Shown: positions 35,968-47,116, counted from the stretch's first letter. The stretch is DNA of 64,000 bases from Alteromonas gilva (GCF_028595265.1 NZ_JAQQXP010000001.1:1426001-1490000), one strand, 5' to 3'. The notes: generated from the letters alone by a model not told the origin. Program-made: numbers and translations.

Positions 35968-36700
35968 AACACTGCCCATTATTTATCAGGATGAGTATCT
36001 GGTGGCCATTTATAAACCCGCCGGCCTGTTGGTTCATCGCAGCCCCATCGATAAGCATGAAACGCGCTTTGCGGTGCAAATACTGCGCGACCAACTCGGT
36101 CAGCATGTGTTTCCGCTGCATCGTTTAGACCGGCCAACAGCAGGGCTATTATTGTTTGCGCTCGACTCTGAGACAGCGGCAAAAATGAACCAGCAAATGA
36201 TGGCAAATGGAATGCATAAATCCTATCGGACATTGGTGCGCGGGTATGTTAAAGCTCCGGGGATGATTGATTACGCACTTAAATACCGCTGGGACAAATA
36301 CGCCGATGCCGACCGCACCCGCGATGTTGCCCCGCAAACGGCCCATTCCGATTACTGGCCGCTGGCCCATTATGAATTACCCTTTGCCGTAGGGCGCTAT
36401 ACGTCAGCCCGCTACAGCTGGTTGGGCATGCGCCCCCACACCGGCCGCAAACATCAGTTACGCCGTCATATCCAGCACCTTCGGCATCCCATTGTGGGTG
36501 ATACCACCCACGGCGACGGTAAGCATAATGCGTTGATGCGCCAACAATTTCATAATCATCGATTAATGCTGGTATGCGTGTCGATGGGTTTTTATCACCC
36601 GGTCAGCGATGAATGGCTTACAATTAGCACCCAAGTCGATAGCGAAATAGCCGAGTTATTGGTAAGCTGGCAGCCGTTTTTAACCTGGAGTCAAAAGTAA
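35957..36700 (+). CDS. truC: tRNA pseudouridine(65) synthase
   Basis: 247-residue RluA-family synthase that makes pseudouridine 65 in tRNA-Ile and tRNA-Asp. Catalytic motif FPLHRLDRPTAG with Asp58; also YKPAGLLVHRSPID and RPHTGRKHQLRRHIQHLRHPIVGDTTHGDG. I used the ATG within the end of yqcC (35957, MTNETLPII) rather than an upstream ATG, because the family starts here. Followed 10 bases later by yqcA. Confidence 0.95.
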   Translation: MTNETLPIIYQDEYLVAIYKPAGLLVHRSPIDKHETRFAVQILRDQLGQHVFPLHRLDRPTAGLLLFALDSETAAKMNQQMMANGMHKSYRTLVRGYVKAPGMIDYALKYRWDKYADADRTRDVAPQTAHSDYWPLAHYELPFAVGRYTSARYSWLGMRPHTGRKHQLRRHIQHLRHPIVGDTTHGDGKHNALMRQQFHNHRLMLVCVSMGFYHPVSDEWLTISTQVDSEIAELLVSWQPFLTWSQK

Positions 36701-36710
36701 AGGTAGGTTC

Positions 36711-37160
36711 ATGGCAACCCTGAATATTATCGTTGGTTCGGTATACGGCAATGCAGAAAATGTCGCCGAAGAAGTACAGACGTTTTTAGAAGATAAAGGT
36801 ATTGATTCAGAAATTTTTAAAGATCCTGATGTCAGTGATTTTACCGACCCCAAAGCACTGTTGGTAATCACCTCAACAACAGGGCAGGGCGATTTGCCGC
36901 CTAACCTGGAGTTTCCTATTGATGAACTGCGCACGCAGTTTCCATTACTGGAGCAAAAACCCTTTGCAGTGGCCGCGCTTGGCGACAGCAGCTATGGCGA
37001 ATCGTTTTGCGGTGGTGGCAAAATTTGCCAGGAGTTATTAACCGAATTACAAGGCTTTCCTGTGGTGGATATGCTCGAAGTTGACGCCATGGAAACCCTG
37101 GAGCCGGAGCAGGATGTGCTGGAATGGTTTAAAGGCATTCAGCAAAAGTTACTGGGATAA
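36711..37160 (+). CDS. yqcA: YqcA flavodoxin
   Basis: 149-residue MioC-like flavodoxin that should bind FMN: VGSVYGNAENVAEEV (phosphate loop), STTGQGDLPPNLEFP and ALGDSSYGESFCGGGK. Last gene of yqcC-truC-yqcA; a terminator follows. Natural partner unknown, as for E. coli YqcA. Confidence 0.93.
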   Translation: MATLNIIVGSVYGNAENVAEEVQTFLEDKGIDSEIFKDPDVSDFTDPKALLVITSTTGQGDLPPNLEFPIDELRTQFPLLEQKPFAVAALGDSSYGESFCGGGKICQELLTELQGFPVVDMLEVDAMETLEPEQDVLEWFKGIQQKLLG

Positions 37161-37343
37161 TTGCCGGCGCAGCATGTCAAAAGGCGCCACGTAGGCGTCT
37201 TTTTGCTTTTTAGACCGCTGACTCTTGCGGTCGGGCAGTGCCTCAACGTTCGACAAGCAATGCACTGGCCGGTGCTCGTCAGAGCGATGCAGCCAGTTTA
37301 AACGTAAGGGTATAGCGGCTATATTGGCGACTGCCTGAAACAT
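37149..37343 (-). CDS. Doubtful small open reading frame
   Basis: 64 codons on the minus strand, overlapping the yqcA end and running across its terminator hairpin. The composition is protein-like (PLRLNWLHRSDEHRPVH, then a Lys/Arg-rich stretch, then YVAPFDMLRRQLSQ), so a small basic protein is possible. No ribosome binding site is seen and the terminator explains part of the sequence. Kept at low confidence. Confidence 0.3.
   Translation of the reverse strand: MFQAVANIAAIPLRLNWLHRSDEHRPVHCLSNVEALPDRKSQRSKKQKDAYVAPFDMLRRQLSQ
37179..37204 (+). terminator. Intrinsic terminator after yqcA
   Basis: Ten-base-pair stem AAAAGGCGCC/GGCGTCTTTT (one G-T pair) with a five-base loop and a T run. Confidence 0.75.
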
Positions 37344-37363
37344 GATTAAGGAACAACCATAAG

Positions 37364-37966
37364 ATGAACGAAGTCTTTACCCGATTTACGGATTGGGCGA
37401 TTCTTTATATTCCTAACCTGATATTAACGGCGTTAGTGCTGATCATATTTTTGCTCGTCAACAGGTTACTCTTACCCCGGGTGGAAAAGCTTGCAAAAAA
37501 CAGCAAGTTAAATGAAGAGGCGCGCAAAAAGACCTATCATACCGCCCGACTCTTAGCAGGGATCTTAACCGTTGCGGTGCTACTGTTAGTCTGGGGTGTC
37601 GACTTTAGTGGACTCATTGTGCTTTCCACCTCTATTATCGCGTTAACCGGTGTTGCCCTGTTTGCCAGTTGGTCTTTATTGAGCAATATCACCTCTTATT
37701 TTGTGTTGTTGTTTCAAAAATCCTACAGCAAGGGAAATTTTATTCGCATAATGGATGGTGATAACTACATGGAAGGGTACATCACAGACATTAACCTGTT
37801 TGCTACGCGTTTATTAACCAAAGATAACGAAGAAATTGCCTATCCCAATAACCTGGTATTAACCCGGCCAATTATTATTAACCCGAAGCAGCACTGGCAG
37901 GGCATCGGTAAAACATCGGATAAAAACCAAACACCAGAGAACCAGGTTCAGAACCAAAAAAATTAA
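37364..37966 (+). CDS. Small MscS-family mechanosensitive channel
   Basis: 200-residue membrane protein with three helices: residues about 15-35, 62-82 and the pore-like third helix (IVLSTSIIALTGVALFASWSLLSNITSYFVLL). A beta domain follows (NFIRIMDGDNYMEGYITDINLFATRLLTKDNEEIAYPNNLVL) of MscS type. It is shorter than E. coli MscS (286) and lacks much of the C-terminal vestibule, ending in a Gln/Asn-rich tail. Osmotic-release role inferred from family. AAGGA site upstream. Confidence 0.88.
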   Translation: MNEVFTRFTDWAILYIPNLILTALVLIIFLLVNRLLLPRVEKLAKNSKLNEEARKKTYHTARLLAGILTVAVLLLVWGVDFSGLIVLSTSIIALTGVALFASWSLLSNITSYFVLLFQKSYSKGNFIRIMDGDNYMEGYITDINLFATRLLTKDNEEIAYPNNLVLTRPIIINPKQHWQGIGKTSDKNQTPENQVQNQKN

Positions 37967-38171
37967 CCGCGAAGTTTTAAAACTGATCAGGTTGCTGCTG
38001 GGGAATGCCTGTTGTTGCAGCCATCGATGTATGAGATGAAATACCGCCTTTTTAAGTACCTGTTGGTATGCCACACATTTATTACTGACAGCGCTTGCAG
38101 CGTAAAAAGTGCATCAGGCAAGCCAGATGAAGTCTGCTTTCCGGGTGGTTCTTTCAGCCACAACAAGTGAC

Positions 38172-38197
38172 AAAAAAGGCGCCATCAGGCGCCTTTT
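38172..38197 (-). terminator. Intrinsic terminator after dapD
   Basis: Read on the minus strand: AAAAGGCGCC/GGCGCCTTTT with a four-base loop and a T run, directly after the dapD stop codon. Confidence 0.9.
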
Positions 38198-38217
38198 CAG
38201 ATACTAGCGAATAGTGC

Positions 38218-39042
38218 TTATTCTGCGCCACGCAAGAGGGCGTTAATGCCGACTTTTGCCCGGGTTTTGGCATCAACCTTTTTAACGATGATGGCTGCAT
38301 ACAAGCTGTAGGTGCCGTCTTTACCTGGCAGATTGCCGGGTACCACAACAGCGCCTGCCGGAACTCGTCCGTAGTGTATTTCGCCGGTTTCACGGTCATA
38401 AATGCGGGTACTTTGGCCAATATAAACGCCCATTGAGATCACCGCGCCTTCTTCGACAATAACGCCCTCAACAATCTCTGAACGGGCACCAATGAAACAG
38501 TTGTCTTCAATGATGGTGGGGTTAGCTTGTAACGGCTCTAATACACCGCCAATGCCCACACCGCCTGATAAGTGAACGTTTTTACCAATTTGCGCGCACG
38601 AGCCTACCGTTGCCCACGTATCCACCATACAACCTTCGTCTACATAAGCACCAATGTTTACGTAAGAAGGCATTACTACTACGTTCTTGCCAACATATGA
38701 GCCGGTGCGAACCGCTGCCGGTGGCACAATACGGACGCCATCAGCGGCAAACTGCTCTGCGCTATAGTCAGCATATTTAAGCGGAACCTTATCAAAGAAA
38801 CGGCTTTCTGCACCTTCCATTACGTCATTGTTATGCAGACGGAAAAAAAGTAGTACCGCCTTTTTCAGCCATTGGTGGACAACCCATTCGCCGGCGATTT
38901 TCTCTGCAACGCGGGCTTCACCGCTATTTAGCATGGCTATGGCGTCGCTTACGGCTTGTTTTACTTCAGCCGGAGCGGCAGAAGGCGTAATACTGGCGCG
39001 GTCTTCGAAGGCCGCTTCAATAATGGCTTTTAATTCAGTCAT
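38218..39042 (-). CDS. dapD: Tetrahydrodipicolinate N-succinyltransferase
   Basis: 274-residue left-handed beta-helix enzyme of the succinylase branch of lysine/diaminopimelate synthesis. Hexapeptide repeats run from about 100 to 235, including [51 protein letters not shown], and the N-terminal helical part ends in [12 protein letters not shown]. Start overlaps glnD stop by four bases. The dapD-glnD-map order is that of E. coli. Confidence 0.97.
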   Translation of the reverse strand: MTELKAIIEAAFEDRASITPSAAPAEVKQAVSDAIAMLNSGEARVAEKIAGEWVVHQWLKKAVLLFFRLHNNDVMEGAESRFFDKVPLKYADYSAEQFAADGVRIVPPAAVRTGSYVGKNVVVMPSYVNIGAYVDEGCMVDTWATVGSCAQIGKNVHLSGGVGIGGVLEPLQANPTIIEDNCFIGARSEIVEGVIVEEGAVISMGVYIGQSTRIYDRETGEIHYGRVPAGAVVVPGNLPGKDGTYSLYAAIIVKKVDAKTRAKVGINALLRGAE

Positions 39043-41681
39043 GGTATGTTGATATCTTCAAGTTGATCGAGTTTAAACAATATACGCTTTTTCAGCGTTG
39101 TCTGTTCTTCTGGCGTCAGGGCTTTGCCTTGCTCATTCGACACAATAAACACGTCTTCCGCGCGTTCACCGATAGTGGCAATTTTGGCTAGTTTTAAAGT
39201 TAATTTGCAGTCTACGAAAGCGTGACCGACTTTAGCAAGAATTCCCGGCGCATCCAATGCTTCCAGCTCAATTAAAGTGGCATCGTCCTGAGAAGAGTAA
39301 AATCGCACTTTAACCGGCACATCGAGCTGTTTGTGTTTGCGCGACAGTTTACGGGTATTATTATGATTACGTCCGGGTTTGAGTAACTGATCTTCAATGG
39401 CTGATTCGATCGACCGTAAACGTGACTCGCCTTCTATTCGCGAACCATCGTTTTCTAAAATCAAAATGCTGTCAAATACATGGCCGTCACGGGTTACCGC
39501 AATGTGCGCGTCATGAATAGAGCAGTTACGGCTATCAAGTACCGAGGCAATTTGGGCGAACAGGGCAGGCCGATCGTCACCATAAAGCAGTAACTCGGTA
39601 CCACCTTTGGCTAACTCATTATTGGTTTTAATGAGCATATCACCAGCCTTGCGGCGCTCTTCAAAGGCGAGAATTTCCCGCGAGTGCCAGCTAATTTGCT
39701 CCGGCTTAAAACGGGCGAAGTAATCGTCCTCAAAACGAGACCACAACGTCTCGAGTTTGTCGGCATCAGTGCCGTGTTGTTTGAGCAACTGAGTGGCTTT
39801 TTGTTTATGTGTGTCAACCCGTTCGCGCATCGTGGCGCCACACTGTAAACCATTGTCGAGGGCTTTTTGCGTCATGGAATAGAGTTCGCGCAATAGCGAC
39901 GACTTCCAGTCGTTCCACAGGTTGTCGTTGGTGGCCCGAATATCGGCCAGAGTCAGTACATACAGCAAATTTAAATGGGTGTGGCTTCGCACTGCGGTGG
40001 CAAAATCGTTAACCACTTCAGGATCGTAAATGTCACGTCGCTGCGCAACCACCGACATTAACAGGTGGTTTTCGACCAGCCAGGCAATGAGCTCGGCATC
40101 GTTGCTGGCGATCCCGTGGCTGTCACAAAACAGCGCCACATCTTTGGCTCCGAGGGTTGAATGGTCGCCGTTGCGGCCTTTGGCGATATCGTGGAAGATA
40201 GCCGCGATATACAGCAGCTCTGGCTTGTCGAGGTTGCGCACAATGCGACCGCAGCGCGGAAACGCTTTATTGTCACGAGAAAAGTAGTGATTGACGTGCT
40301 TAACCAGCCGGTGCGTATGTTCATCAACAGTGTAGGCATGGAACAAATCAAACTGCATCATGCCAACGATATGATCCCATTCAGGCAGATAGGCCTGTAA
40401 AATACCGTACTGATGCATAATGTCCCAGGCAAAGTCGAAAAAATGCGGGTGTCTGAACAGCGCCATCAGTTTTATGCGACAGGCTTCACGTTTCACATAG
40501 TACGCCGACTGAAAACGTCGCCGGGCGTTACGCAGAGCACGAATACAGCTGGTATCGAGGCCTTTTATTTCGGGATGATCGGCAATGATTTTTAAAAAGT
40601 CGAGAATGTCCTCGGGGGTCGAAAACACGTCATCGTGAATGGGGGAAATATTGTCATCAAGTATGCAGTAGTCATCATTAATAACATGACGATGCTGCGT
40701 AGTCTGATTGAGCATGTCGTAGCGAAACCGCTGCAAAAGCATCTGGTTGAGTTCGCTTACACGGCGCACATTGCGGAAAAAAGCGCGCATCATTTTTTCA
40801 ACGGACGTTTTGTTGTCGTCGCCATAACCCATCAGGGTGGCGACGTCCGGTTGGTAATCAAATAACAACCGGTTTTCACTGCGGCCAGCGACCAAATGTA
40901 ATGCAAAGCGGATGCGCCAGAGCGCCATCCGGCATTCGACTAATTCATCGAGTTCTTCCTGGGTAAAATAACCATGCCCGACGAGGCCCTGGCCGTCGTA
41001 TTCTTTAAAGTGCTTCTTGGCGACCCATCCGATGGACTGAATGTCTCGTAAACAGCCGGGGTTTTCTTTAACGTTCGGCTCGAGGTTATACGAGGTGCCA
41101 TTAAACTTGGCATGTCGCGCCTTTTGTTCGTCATATTTGGCGGCAAAAAACGCCTGGCTGGTCCAGGTATCCTTTTCGTTCACCGCATGCCACAAATCCA
41201 CGAAGGTCTGATCGCAGCCACACAACATGCGGCTTTCAACCAGGTTGGTGGCGATTGAAATATCCCCTTTGGCCAGTTTAACGGTTTCTTTTATGGTTCT
41301 GACCGACTGGCCAATATCCAGCTTTATATCCCAAAGCAGGGTAATGAACTGGCCTATTTTATCCTGAATGTCCCGGGGCAGCGTTTTTTTACTGACAATC
41401 AATAAATCTATATCAGAATATGGCTGCAAATGACCACGGCCATAACCGCCGACTGCACAAAGTGCCAGTCCTTTTAGTTCGGCTAAACCGTAAAGACGCC
41501 ACAGGTGCTGCAGCAGTGTGTCGACAAAAACTGCGCGACCGGTAACCAACTCGTTAATCGGTTCTTCAGTAAAACTGGATCTAAGCCAGTCGTAGCTGTT
41601 GATAACCAACTGACGTATGGCTGCAACATTGTCGGTTGACTCAATCGCGGCTATTTCTTCACATAACGATTTTAATTTCAA
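39039..41681 (-). CDS. glnD: Bifunctional uridylyltransferase/uridylyl-removing enzyme
   Basis: 880-residue GlnD, which senses glutamine and modifies the PII signal proteins. Domains in order: nucleotidyltransferase ([17 protein letters not shown] near 85-100), a helical region, HD domain ([17 protein letters not shown] near 510-530), and two ACT domains (from about 690 and 795). All catalytic residues look intact. Full family length. Confidence 0.97.
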   Translation of the reverse strand: MKLKSLCEEIAAIESTDNVAAIRQLVINSYDWLRSSFTEEPINELVTGRAVFVDTLLQHLWRLYGLAELKGLALCAVGGYGRGHLQPYSDIDLLIVSKKTLPRDIQDKIGQFITLLWDIKLDIGQSVRTIKETVKLAKGDISIATNLVESRMLCGCDQTFVDLWHAVNEKDTWTSQAFFAAKYDEQKARHAKFNGTSYNLEPNVKENPGCLRDIQSIGWVAKKHFKEYDGQGLVGHGYFTQEELDELVECRMALWRIRFALHLVAGRSENRLLFDYQPDVATLMGYGDDNKTSVEKMMRAFFRNVRRVSELNQMLLQRFRYDMLNQTTQHRHVINDDYCILDDNISPIHDDVFSTPEDILDFLKIIADHPEIKGLDTSCIRALRNARRRFQSAYYVKREACRIKLMALFRHPHFFDFAWDIMHQYGILQAYLPEWDHIVGMMQFDLFHAYTVDEHTHRLVKHVNHYFSRDNKAFPRCGRIVRNLDKPELLYIAAIFHDIAKGRNGDHSTLGAKDVALFCDSHGIASNDAELIAWLVENHLLMSVVAQRRDIYDPEVVNDFATAVRSHTHLNLLYVLTLADIRATNDNLWNDWKSSLLRELYSMTQKALDNGLQCGATMRERVDTHKQKATQLLKQHGTDADKLETLWSRFEDDYFARFKPEQISWHSREILAFEERRKAGDMLIKTNNELAKGGTELLLYGDDRPALFAQIASVLDSRNCSIHDAHIAVTRDGHVFDSILILENDGSRIEGESRLRSIESAIEDQLLKPGRNHNNTRKLSRKHKQLDVPVKVRFYSSQDDATLIELEALDAPGILAKVGHAFVDCKLTLKLAKIATIGERAEDVFIVSNEQGKALTPEEQTTLKKRILFKLDQLEDINIP

Positions 41682-41830
41682 AACTCACCCAATGTTTACG
41701 TCTTAGTTCGTATCGCCGCGCATTGTTTACATCAAAACGCTGGCGAATAGCGATCATCGATTGAATACAAAAAAACGGTTATTCCTTTATTCTGCCGGTA
41801 GCCGCTGTCAGGCTGTGTTCTGAAAGTCTG

Positions 41831-42625
41831 TTAGCTATGGCTGTAGGTTCGTTCGAGTTCTTCGTCGTCTCTTAGCGTCAATACTTCTACACCGTCTTCG
41901 GTTACTAGCAGCGTGTGCTCCCATTGCGCACTCAAGCTGCGGTCTTTGGTCACCACTGTCCACTGATCGGGTAAAACTTTAGAGTAGCGTTTACCCGCGT
42001 TTACCATCGGCTCTATGGTAAAACACATGCCGGGCAGCAGTTCTTCGCCGGTACCGGGTTTTCCGTAGTGCACAATTTGCGGCTCTTCGTGGAAGCCAGC
42101 CCCAATGCCGTGCCCGCAATACTCACGCACAATAGAATAGTTATGCGCTTCAGCATGGGTTTGGCATATATGACCAATATCGCCTAAGCGCATACCCGGT
42201 TTGACCTGCTGAATAGCCTTGTATAAACATTCCTGGGTCACTCTTATCAGGCGGTCGGCCAGAATACTAGGTTTGCCCACTACAAACATCTTGGATGTAT
42301 CGCCGTGGTAACCATCTTTAATCACGGTTACGTCGATGTTGACGATGTCGCCATCCTTGAGTTTCTTATCGGCCGGTATGCCATGACAGATAACATGGTT
42401 AACCGATGTACATACTGATTTTGGAAATGGCGGATGACCATAGTTTAATGGGGCTGGGATCGCCTGCTGCTCATTAACAATATAGTCATGGCAAAGCGTA
42501 TTGAGTTCTTCGGTAGTGACACCTTTTTTAACATAGTCGCCTATCATCATCAGTACGTCAGCAGCAAGCCTGCCTGCGACACGCATTTTCTCGATTTCTT
42601 CAGCGGTTTTTATTATTGCAGCCAC
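41831..42625 (-). CDS. map: Methionine aminopeptidase, type I
   Basis: 264-residue enzyme that removes the initiator methionine from nascent proteins. Metal ligands are visible in NIDVTVIKDGYHGDTSKMF (two Asp), the CGHGIGAGFHEEP His region, MCFTIEPMVN (Glu) and the C-terminal SAQWEHTLLVTEDG (Glu). Divergent from rpsB across a 470-base gap, as in E. coli. Confidence 0.97.
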   Translation of the reverse strand: MAAIIKTAEEIEKMRVAGRLAADVLMMIGDYVKKGVTTEELNTLCHDYIVNEQQAIPAPLNYGHPPFPKSVCTSVNHVICHGIPADKKLKDGDIVNIDVTVIKDGYHGDTSKMFVVGKPSILADRLIRVTQECLYKAIQQVKPGMRLGDIGHICQTHAEAHNYSIVREYCGHGIGAGFHEEPQIVHYGKPGTGEELLPGMCFTIEPMVNAGKRYSKVLPDQWTVVTKDRSLSAQWEHTLLVTEDGVEVLTLRDDEELERTYSHS

Positions 42626-43095
42626 CCGAATCCTCTTTTTATTTGTTCGTTAAGGCACAGCATGGTGTCTGTTTGAGCGTTGTTCTGGGTAAACAAACAG
42701 AGCAGCTATGCATCATTTAATTGGCAGTATGTTATCGAATACCGCTGCGCCTGTATAGTTACCTGTGTGGTTAAGTCTGCCCGCAACGGGCTTCTGCAGG
42801 GCCTGGCACGGCAATAAAAACCAATTTTACCTTGAGTATAATGGCTCTGCATGGTATAAAGCGCGCGCTTTTTGAAATATCCGAATTACCAGGCTTTTAC
42901 TGTTACCTGACGTCTGCGAATACGCCTGGCTGATTGTAACAATGTAAATGCTTTGGTATCTGGTTTCATAAAGTACACAAACTTAAATTAAAACACACAT
43001 ACACTGTGACTGCGTATCGGGGTGTCTAGCTTAGTAATAAGTGCGGATCGATACAAAGGGTGTATGGAGGCCTAACCCCAATTGAGGAAAATATA
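42626..43095. other. map-rpsB divergent control region and rpsB leader
   Basis: 470 bases without a gene. A strong rpsB promoter lies at 42832-42860, which implies a 5' leader of about 230 bases. The leader ends with GGGGT (43019-43023) that can pair with ACCCC (43075-43079) just before the rpsB ribosome binding site. In related bacteria the rpsB leader is the target of autogenous control by ribosomal protein S2, and this one is long enough for that. Confidence 0.55.
42832..42860 (+). promoter_or_regulatory. rpsB promoter with GC-rich discriminator
   Basis: TTGAGT (42832-42837), 17 bases, then extended TGGTATAAA (-10 at 42855-42860), followed at once by GCGCGCGC. The GC-rich discriminator is the hallmark of stringently controlled ribosomal promoters repressed by (p)ppGpp/DksA. 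Confidence 0.75.
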
Positions 43096-43824
43096 ATGGC
43101 AAACGTTTCTATGCGTGACATGCTGAAAGCCGGTGTGCATTTCGGTCACCAAACCCGTTACTGGAACCCTAAGATGAAACCTTACATCTTTGGCGCTCGT
43201 AACAAAGTTCATATCATCAATCTGGAAAAAACCGTTCCTTTATTTAACGAAGCACTTAACTTCCTGTCTGGTGTGTCGTCGAAAAAAGGTAAAGTGTTGT
43301 TCGTTGGTACTAAACGTGCAGCCGGTGATGCGGTTAAAGAAGCAGCACAGAAATGTGACCAGTTTTATGTGAACAAGCGTTGGTTAGGCGGTATGCTGAC
43401 TAACTGGAAGACCGTTCGTCAGTCAATTAAGCGTCTGAAAGATCTTGAGCAACAAAGCCAGGACGGTACTTTCGAAAAGCTGACCAAAAAAGAAGCGCTG
43501 ATGCTTCAGCGTGAAATGGACAAGCTGGAAAACAGCCTGGGTGGTATTAAAGACATGGGCGGTTTGCCAGATGTATTGTTTGTTATCGATGCCGATCACG
43601 AACACATCGCTGTTACTGAAGCCCGCAACCTGGGTATCCCGGTTGTGTCTGTTGTAGATACTAACTCTAACCCGGACGGTGTTGATTACATCATTCCTGG
43701 TAATGACGATGCGATTCGTGCAATTCAATTGTACTTAAACGCCGCTGCTGACGCAGTGAGTGCAGGTCGCAACAACAACCTGGAAGTACAGGCTGAAGAC
43801 GATTTCGTTGAAGCAGCTGAGTAA
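43096..43824 (+). CDS. rpsB: 30S ribosomal protein S2
   Basis: 242-residue S2. [27 protein letters not shown] and the C-terminal [26 protein letters not shown] are family hallmarks. ATG 43096 with GAGGA eight bases upstream; twelve upstream codons in the same frame belong to the leader. Co-transcribed with tsf. Confidence 0.99.
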   Translation: MANVSMRDMLKAGVHFGHQTRYWNPKMKPYIFGARNKVHIINLEKTVPLFNEALNFLSGVSSKKGKVLFVGTKRAAGDAVKEAAQKCDQFYVNKRWLGGMLTNWKTVRQSIKRLKDLEQQSQDGTFEKLTKKEALMLQREMDKLENSLGGIKDMGGLPDVLFVIDADHEHIAVTEARNLGIPVVSVVDTNSNPDGVDYIIPGNDDAIRAIQLYLNAAADAVSAGRNNNLEVQAEDDFVEAAE

Positions 43825-43837
43825 TCCGCGTTATTAG

Positions 43838-43928
43838 TCTGAGGCTCGAACGGGCCTCAGATTAATTTGTACCGATCGATTCAAGATCGAAACCTAAGAA
43901 TTAATTAGAAGGGGCTGCTGCCCCTTTT
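43838..43928 (+). terminator. Two attenuator-like hairpins between rpsB and tsf
   Basis: TCTGAGGC/GCCTCAGA (43838-43861) and AAGGGGC/GCCCCTT followed by four Ts (43909-43928). The second resembles a partial terminator, which would lower tsf expression relative to rpsB; a comparable attenuator lies here in E. coli. Confidence 0.6.
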
Positions 43929-43960
43929 ACTGTAAATTATTATTTGCTGAGGAATTGAAA

Positions 43961-44833
43961 ATGGCAGTGACTGCAGCACTCGTAAAAGAATTGCGTGAGC
44001 GTACTGGCGCCGGCATGCTGGATTGCAAAAAAGCGTTAGTTGAGACCGATGGTGATATCGAACTGGCCATCGAAAACATGCGTAAGTCAGGTCAGGCGAA
44101 AGCCGCTAAGAAAGCAGGCCGTATCGCTGCAGAAGGCGTTATCCTGACTAAAGTTGAAGGTGGTAAGGCTACCATGCTTGAACTGAACTGCGAAACTGAC
44201 TTTGTTGCTCGCGACGAAGGCTTTTTAGCATTTGGTAACAAACTGCTTACCGTTGCATTTGACAAAGGTCTTAACGACATCGAAGAACTGAACGCGTCTG
44301 AAATTGACGGCGGCGTAGTCAGCGATGTGCGTGATGCATTGGTTGCTAAAATTGGTGAAAACATCTCTCCGCGTCGCGTACTGACTGTTGAAGGTGAAAC
44401 TCTTGGTGCATACGTTCATGGCGGCCGTATCGGCGTTGTGTCTATCCTGACCAGTGGTGATGAAGAGCTGGCGAAAGACGTTGCTATGCACGTTGCCGCT
44501 TCGAGCCCACAGTTTGTTAAGCCTGAGCAGGTACCAGCTGAGGTAGTAGAGAAAGAGAAAGCCATTCAGATCGAGATTGCTATGCAATCTGGTAAGCCTG
44601 CAGACATCGCAGAGAAAATGGTTGCTGGCCGTATGAAGAAATTCACCGGCGAAATCAGCCTGACTGGTCAGCCTTTCGTAAAAGATCCATCTGTCTCTGT
44701 TGGTGAGCTGTTGAAGTCAAACGGTGCTGACGTGGTTAACTTTGTTCGCTTTGAAGTGGGCGAAGGTATCGAGAAAAAGAGTGAAGATTTTGCTGCCGAA
44801 GTAGCAGCGCAAATGGCAGCTGCTAAGAAATAA
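43961..44833 (+). CDS. tsf: Elongation factor Ts
   Basis: 290-residue EF-Ts, the nucleotide-exchange factor of EF-Tu. It begins [26 protein letters not shown] and has the typical [16 protein letters not shown] and [11 protein letters not shown] segments. ATG 43961 with GAGGA site. A TTCG-loop terminator follows, so pyrH has its own start of transcription or relies on read-through. Confidence 0.99.
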   Translation: MAVTAALVKELRERTGAGMLDCKKALVETDGDIELAIENMRKSGQAKAAKKAGRIAAEGVILTKVEGGKATMLELNCETDFVARDEGFLAFGNKLLTVAFDKGLNDIEELNASEIDGGVVSDVRDALVAKIGENISPRRVLTVEGETLGAYVHGGRIGVVSILTSGDEELAKDVAMHVAASSPQFVKPEQVPAEVVEKEKAIQIEIAMQSGKPADIAEKMVAGRMKKFTGEISLTGQPFVKDPSVSVGELLKSNGADVVNFVRFEVGEGIEKKSEDFAAEVAAQMAAAKK

Positions 44834-44878
44834 TTAGCGGTTTGACTTTTGCATTCGGCCAATGTCGGATACACTACC

Positions 44879-44904
44879 AAGCACCTCTTCGGGGGTGCTT
44901 TTTT
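44879..44904 (+). terminator. Intrinsic terminator after tsf
   Basis: Stem AAGCACCTC/GGGGTGCTT around a stable TTCG tetraloop, followed by a T run. Confidence 0.88.
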
Positions 44905-45002
44905 ATGTACGAAAGATCTAAAATAAAAGCCGATTAAGTCGGTTTGGCTCATAGTTTGTCAGCGAAATATGACCCAAGCCGAATCAAGAGGAAACAATAA
45001 CA

Positions 45003-45746
45003 ATGAGCATCGCACCAAAATCAGCCTACCGACGCATCCTGCTTAAGCTAAGTGGTGAAGCGCTTATGGGGAATGAAGGCTTTGGCATTGATCCTAAAGT
45101 ACTGGACCGAATGGCCCAGGAGATCAAAGAACTGGTAGAGTTAGGTGTTCAGGTGGGACTGGTTATCGGTGGTGGTAATCTGTTCCGTGGTGAAGGACTC
45201 GCCAAAGCTGGTATGAACCGTGTTGTGGGTGACCACATGGGTATGCTGGCAACAGTTATGAATGGCCTTGCCATGCGTGATGCACTGCATCGTGCCTTTG
45301 TAAACGCCCGCATGATGTCTGCTATTCCCCTGAATGGCGTGTGTGATGCCTACAACTGGGCCGAAGCTATCAGCCTTCTTAAGTCTGGACGAGTGGTGAT
45401 CTTCTCAGCCGGAACCGGTAATCCTTTCTTTACTACAGACTCTGCGGCCTGTTTACGCGGTATTGAAATCGAAGCGGATGCCGTGTTAAAAGCCACTAAA
45501 GTCGATGGCGTATACAGTGACGACCCGGTCAAAAACCCCGAGGCTAAATTGTATTCGCAGTTGTCATATGAAGACGTATTGGAAAAAGAATTAAAAGTAA
45601 TGGATCTGTCGGCGTTTACGCTGGCGCGGGACCATAGCTTGCCAATTCGCGTATTTAACATGAATAAGCCCGGTTGTTTAAAGCGGGTGGTAATGGGAGA
45701 GCCAGAAGGTACTCTTATTGACCATGTTGAAAGTGTGAACGAGTAA
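45003..45746 (+). CDS. pyrH: Uridylate kinase
   Basis: 247-residue UMP kinase of the amino-acid-kinase fold, making UDP for pyrimidine nucleotide synthesis. Motifs: [60 protein letters not shown] and [19 protein letters not shown] site. Followed 18 bases later by frr. Confidence 0.98.
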   Translation: MSIAPKSAYRRILLKLSGEALMGNEGFGIDPKVLDRMAQEIKELVELGVQVGLVIGGGNLFRGEGLAKAGMNRVVGDHMGMLATVMNGLAMRDALHRAFVNARMMSAIPLNGVCDAYNWAEAISLLKSGRVVIFSAGTGNPFFTTDSAACLRGIEIEADAVLKATKVDGVYSDDPVKNPEAKLYSQLSYEDVLEKELKVMDLSAFTLARDHSLPIRVFNMNKPGCLKRVVMGEPEGTLIDHVESVNE

Positions 45747-45764
45747 AAATACAGGAAATAAAAC

Positions 45765-46322
45765 GTGATCGATGAAATAGAATTAGATGCGCGTGAGCGT
45801 ATGGAAAAAAGTGTAAGTGCGTTAAAGAGCCAGTTCAGTAAAATTCGTACCGGACGAGCGCACCCAAGTTTGTTAGATGGTGTCCAGGTGTCGTATTACG
45901 GGTCAGACACGCCCTTACGTCAGGTGGCAAACGTCATTGCTGAAGACAGCCGTACCCTGGCACTGACCGTGTTTGATAAAAGCGCTATTCAGGCAGTTGA
46001 AAAAGCTATCATGCAGGCTGATTTGGGCTTAAATCCGATGAGTGCAGGCACGACGATTCGCATCCCGTTGCCCCCGCTTACAGAAGAGCGTCGCAAAGAT
46101 CTGATCCGCGTGGTTCGTAACGAAGCAGAGCAGGGCCGGGTAGCTATTCGTAACATCCGACGCGATGCTAACAGCGATATTAAAGAACTTCTGAAAGAAA
46201 AAGAAATCAGCGAAGATGAGAGCCGCGCTGGTGAAGAGAATGTGCAATCACTGACCAATGAATTTATTAAAAAAGTCGACAATATGTTGACTGATAAAGA
46301 AACCGAGTTAATGGAAGTATAG
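45765..46322 (+). CDS. frr: Ribosome recycling factor
   Basis: 185-residue RRF, which with EF-G splits post-termination ribosomes. [40 protein letters not shown] and [32 protein letters not shown] are typical. GTG start with AGGAA site. In the pyrH-frr-uppS-cdsA-ispC operon. Confidence 0.98.
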   Translation: MIDEIELDARERMEKSVSALKSQFSKIRTGRAHPSLLDGVQVSYYGSDTPLRQVANVIAEDSRTLALTVFDKSAIQAVEKAIMQADLGLNPMSAGTTIRIPLPPLTEERRKDLIRVVRNEAEQGRVAIRNIRRDANSDIKELLKEKEISEDESRAGEENVQSLTNEFIKKVDNMLTDKETELMEV

Positions 46323-46330
46323 AAAAGCTC

Positions 46331-47116
46331 ATGGCGCAATTGCAGTCTGATACCGACACAACGCTGGCTGAAAAGTCAGCGTTGTTAAACATGCCCAAGC
46401 ACGTAGCTATTATTATGGATGGCAATGGCCGGTGGGCAAAAAAGAAAGGGAAAATTCGTACGTTTGGTCATCGGGCTGGTGTTGAATCCGTGCGGGCAGC
46501 AGTACGCTATGCGCGTAAAAACGCAATTCAATCGCTGACATTATTTGCGTTTAGCAGTGAAAACTGGAAGCGCCCGGACGAAGAAGTCTCTGTTTTGATG
46601 GACTTGTTTAACCTGGTGCTTAACAGCGAAGCAAAACGATTAAATAAAAACGGTGTGCGGTTGAAGGTGCTAGGCGACGTCTCGCGGTTTGACCGCAAGC
46701 TGGTTGATAAAATCAAACGTGCCGAAGAAATGACCGCTTCAAATCAGGATTTAGTGCTCAATATCGCGGCTAACTACGGCGGCCGCTGGGATATTGTCAA
46801 CGCGGCCAAACAGCTGATGAGTAAGGTGTCGGAAGGTGAGTTGGACATTGCCGCCGTCGATGAAACTGAATTCGATAAATATATGTCCACGCAGGGGTTA
46901 CCGGAGCTTGATTTGCTTATTCGTACCGGAGGCGAGCACCGCATTAGTAATTTCTTGTTGTGGCAATGTGCTTATGCAGAACTGTATTTTACCGATGTGT
47001 TGTGGCCGGATTTCGATGAACAGGCGTTTGCATTAGCGGTAAAAGATTTTAATGTACGTCAGCGCCGCTTCGGCCTCATCGGTGAGCAAGTCGAAACAGC
47101 TGAGATTGAAAGCTGA
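46331..47116 (+). CDS. uppS: Undecaprenyl diphosphate synthase
   Basis: 261-residue cis-prenyltransferase making the C55 lipid carrier of cell-wall synthesis. The catalytic IMDGNGRWAKKKG and the C-terminal LDLLIRTGGEHRISNFLLWQCAYAELYFTDVLWPDF are conserved (the common S of RTSGE is G here). Nine bases after frr. Confidence 0.97.
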   Translation: MAQLQSDTDTTLAEKSALLNMPKHVAIIMDGNGRWAKKKGKIRTFGHRAGVESVRAAVRYARKNAIQSLTLFAFSSENWKRPDEEVSVLMDLFNLVLNSEAKRLNKNGVRLKVLGDVSRFDRKLVDKIKRAEEMTASNQDLVLNIAANYGGRWDIVNAAKQLMSKVSEGELDIAAVDETEFDKYMSTQGLPELDLLIRTGGEHRISNFLLWQCAYAELYFTDVLWPDFDEQAFALAVKDFNVRQRRFGLIGEQVETAEIES

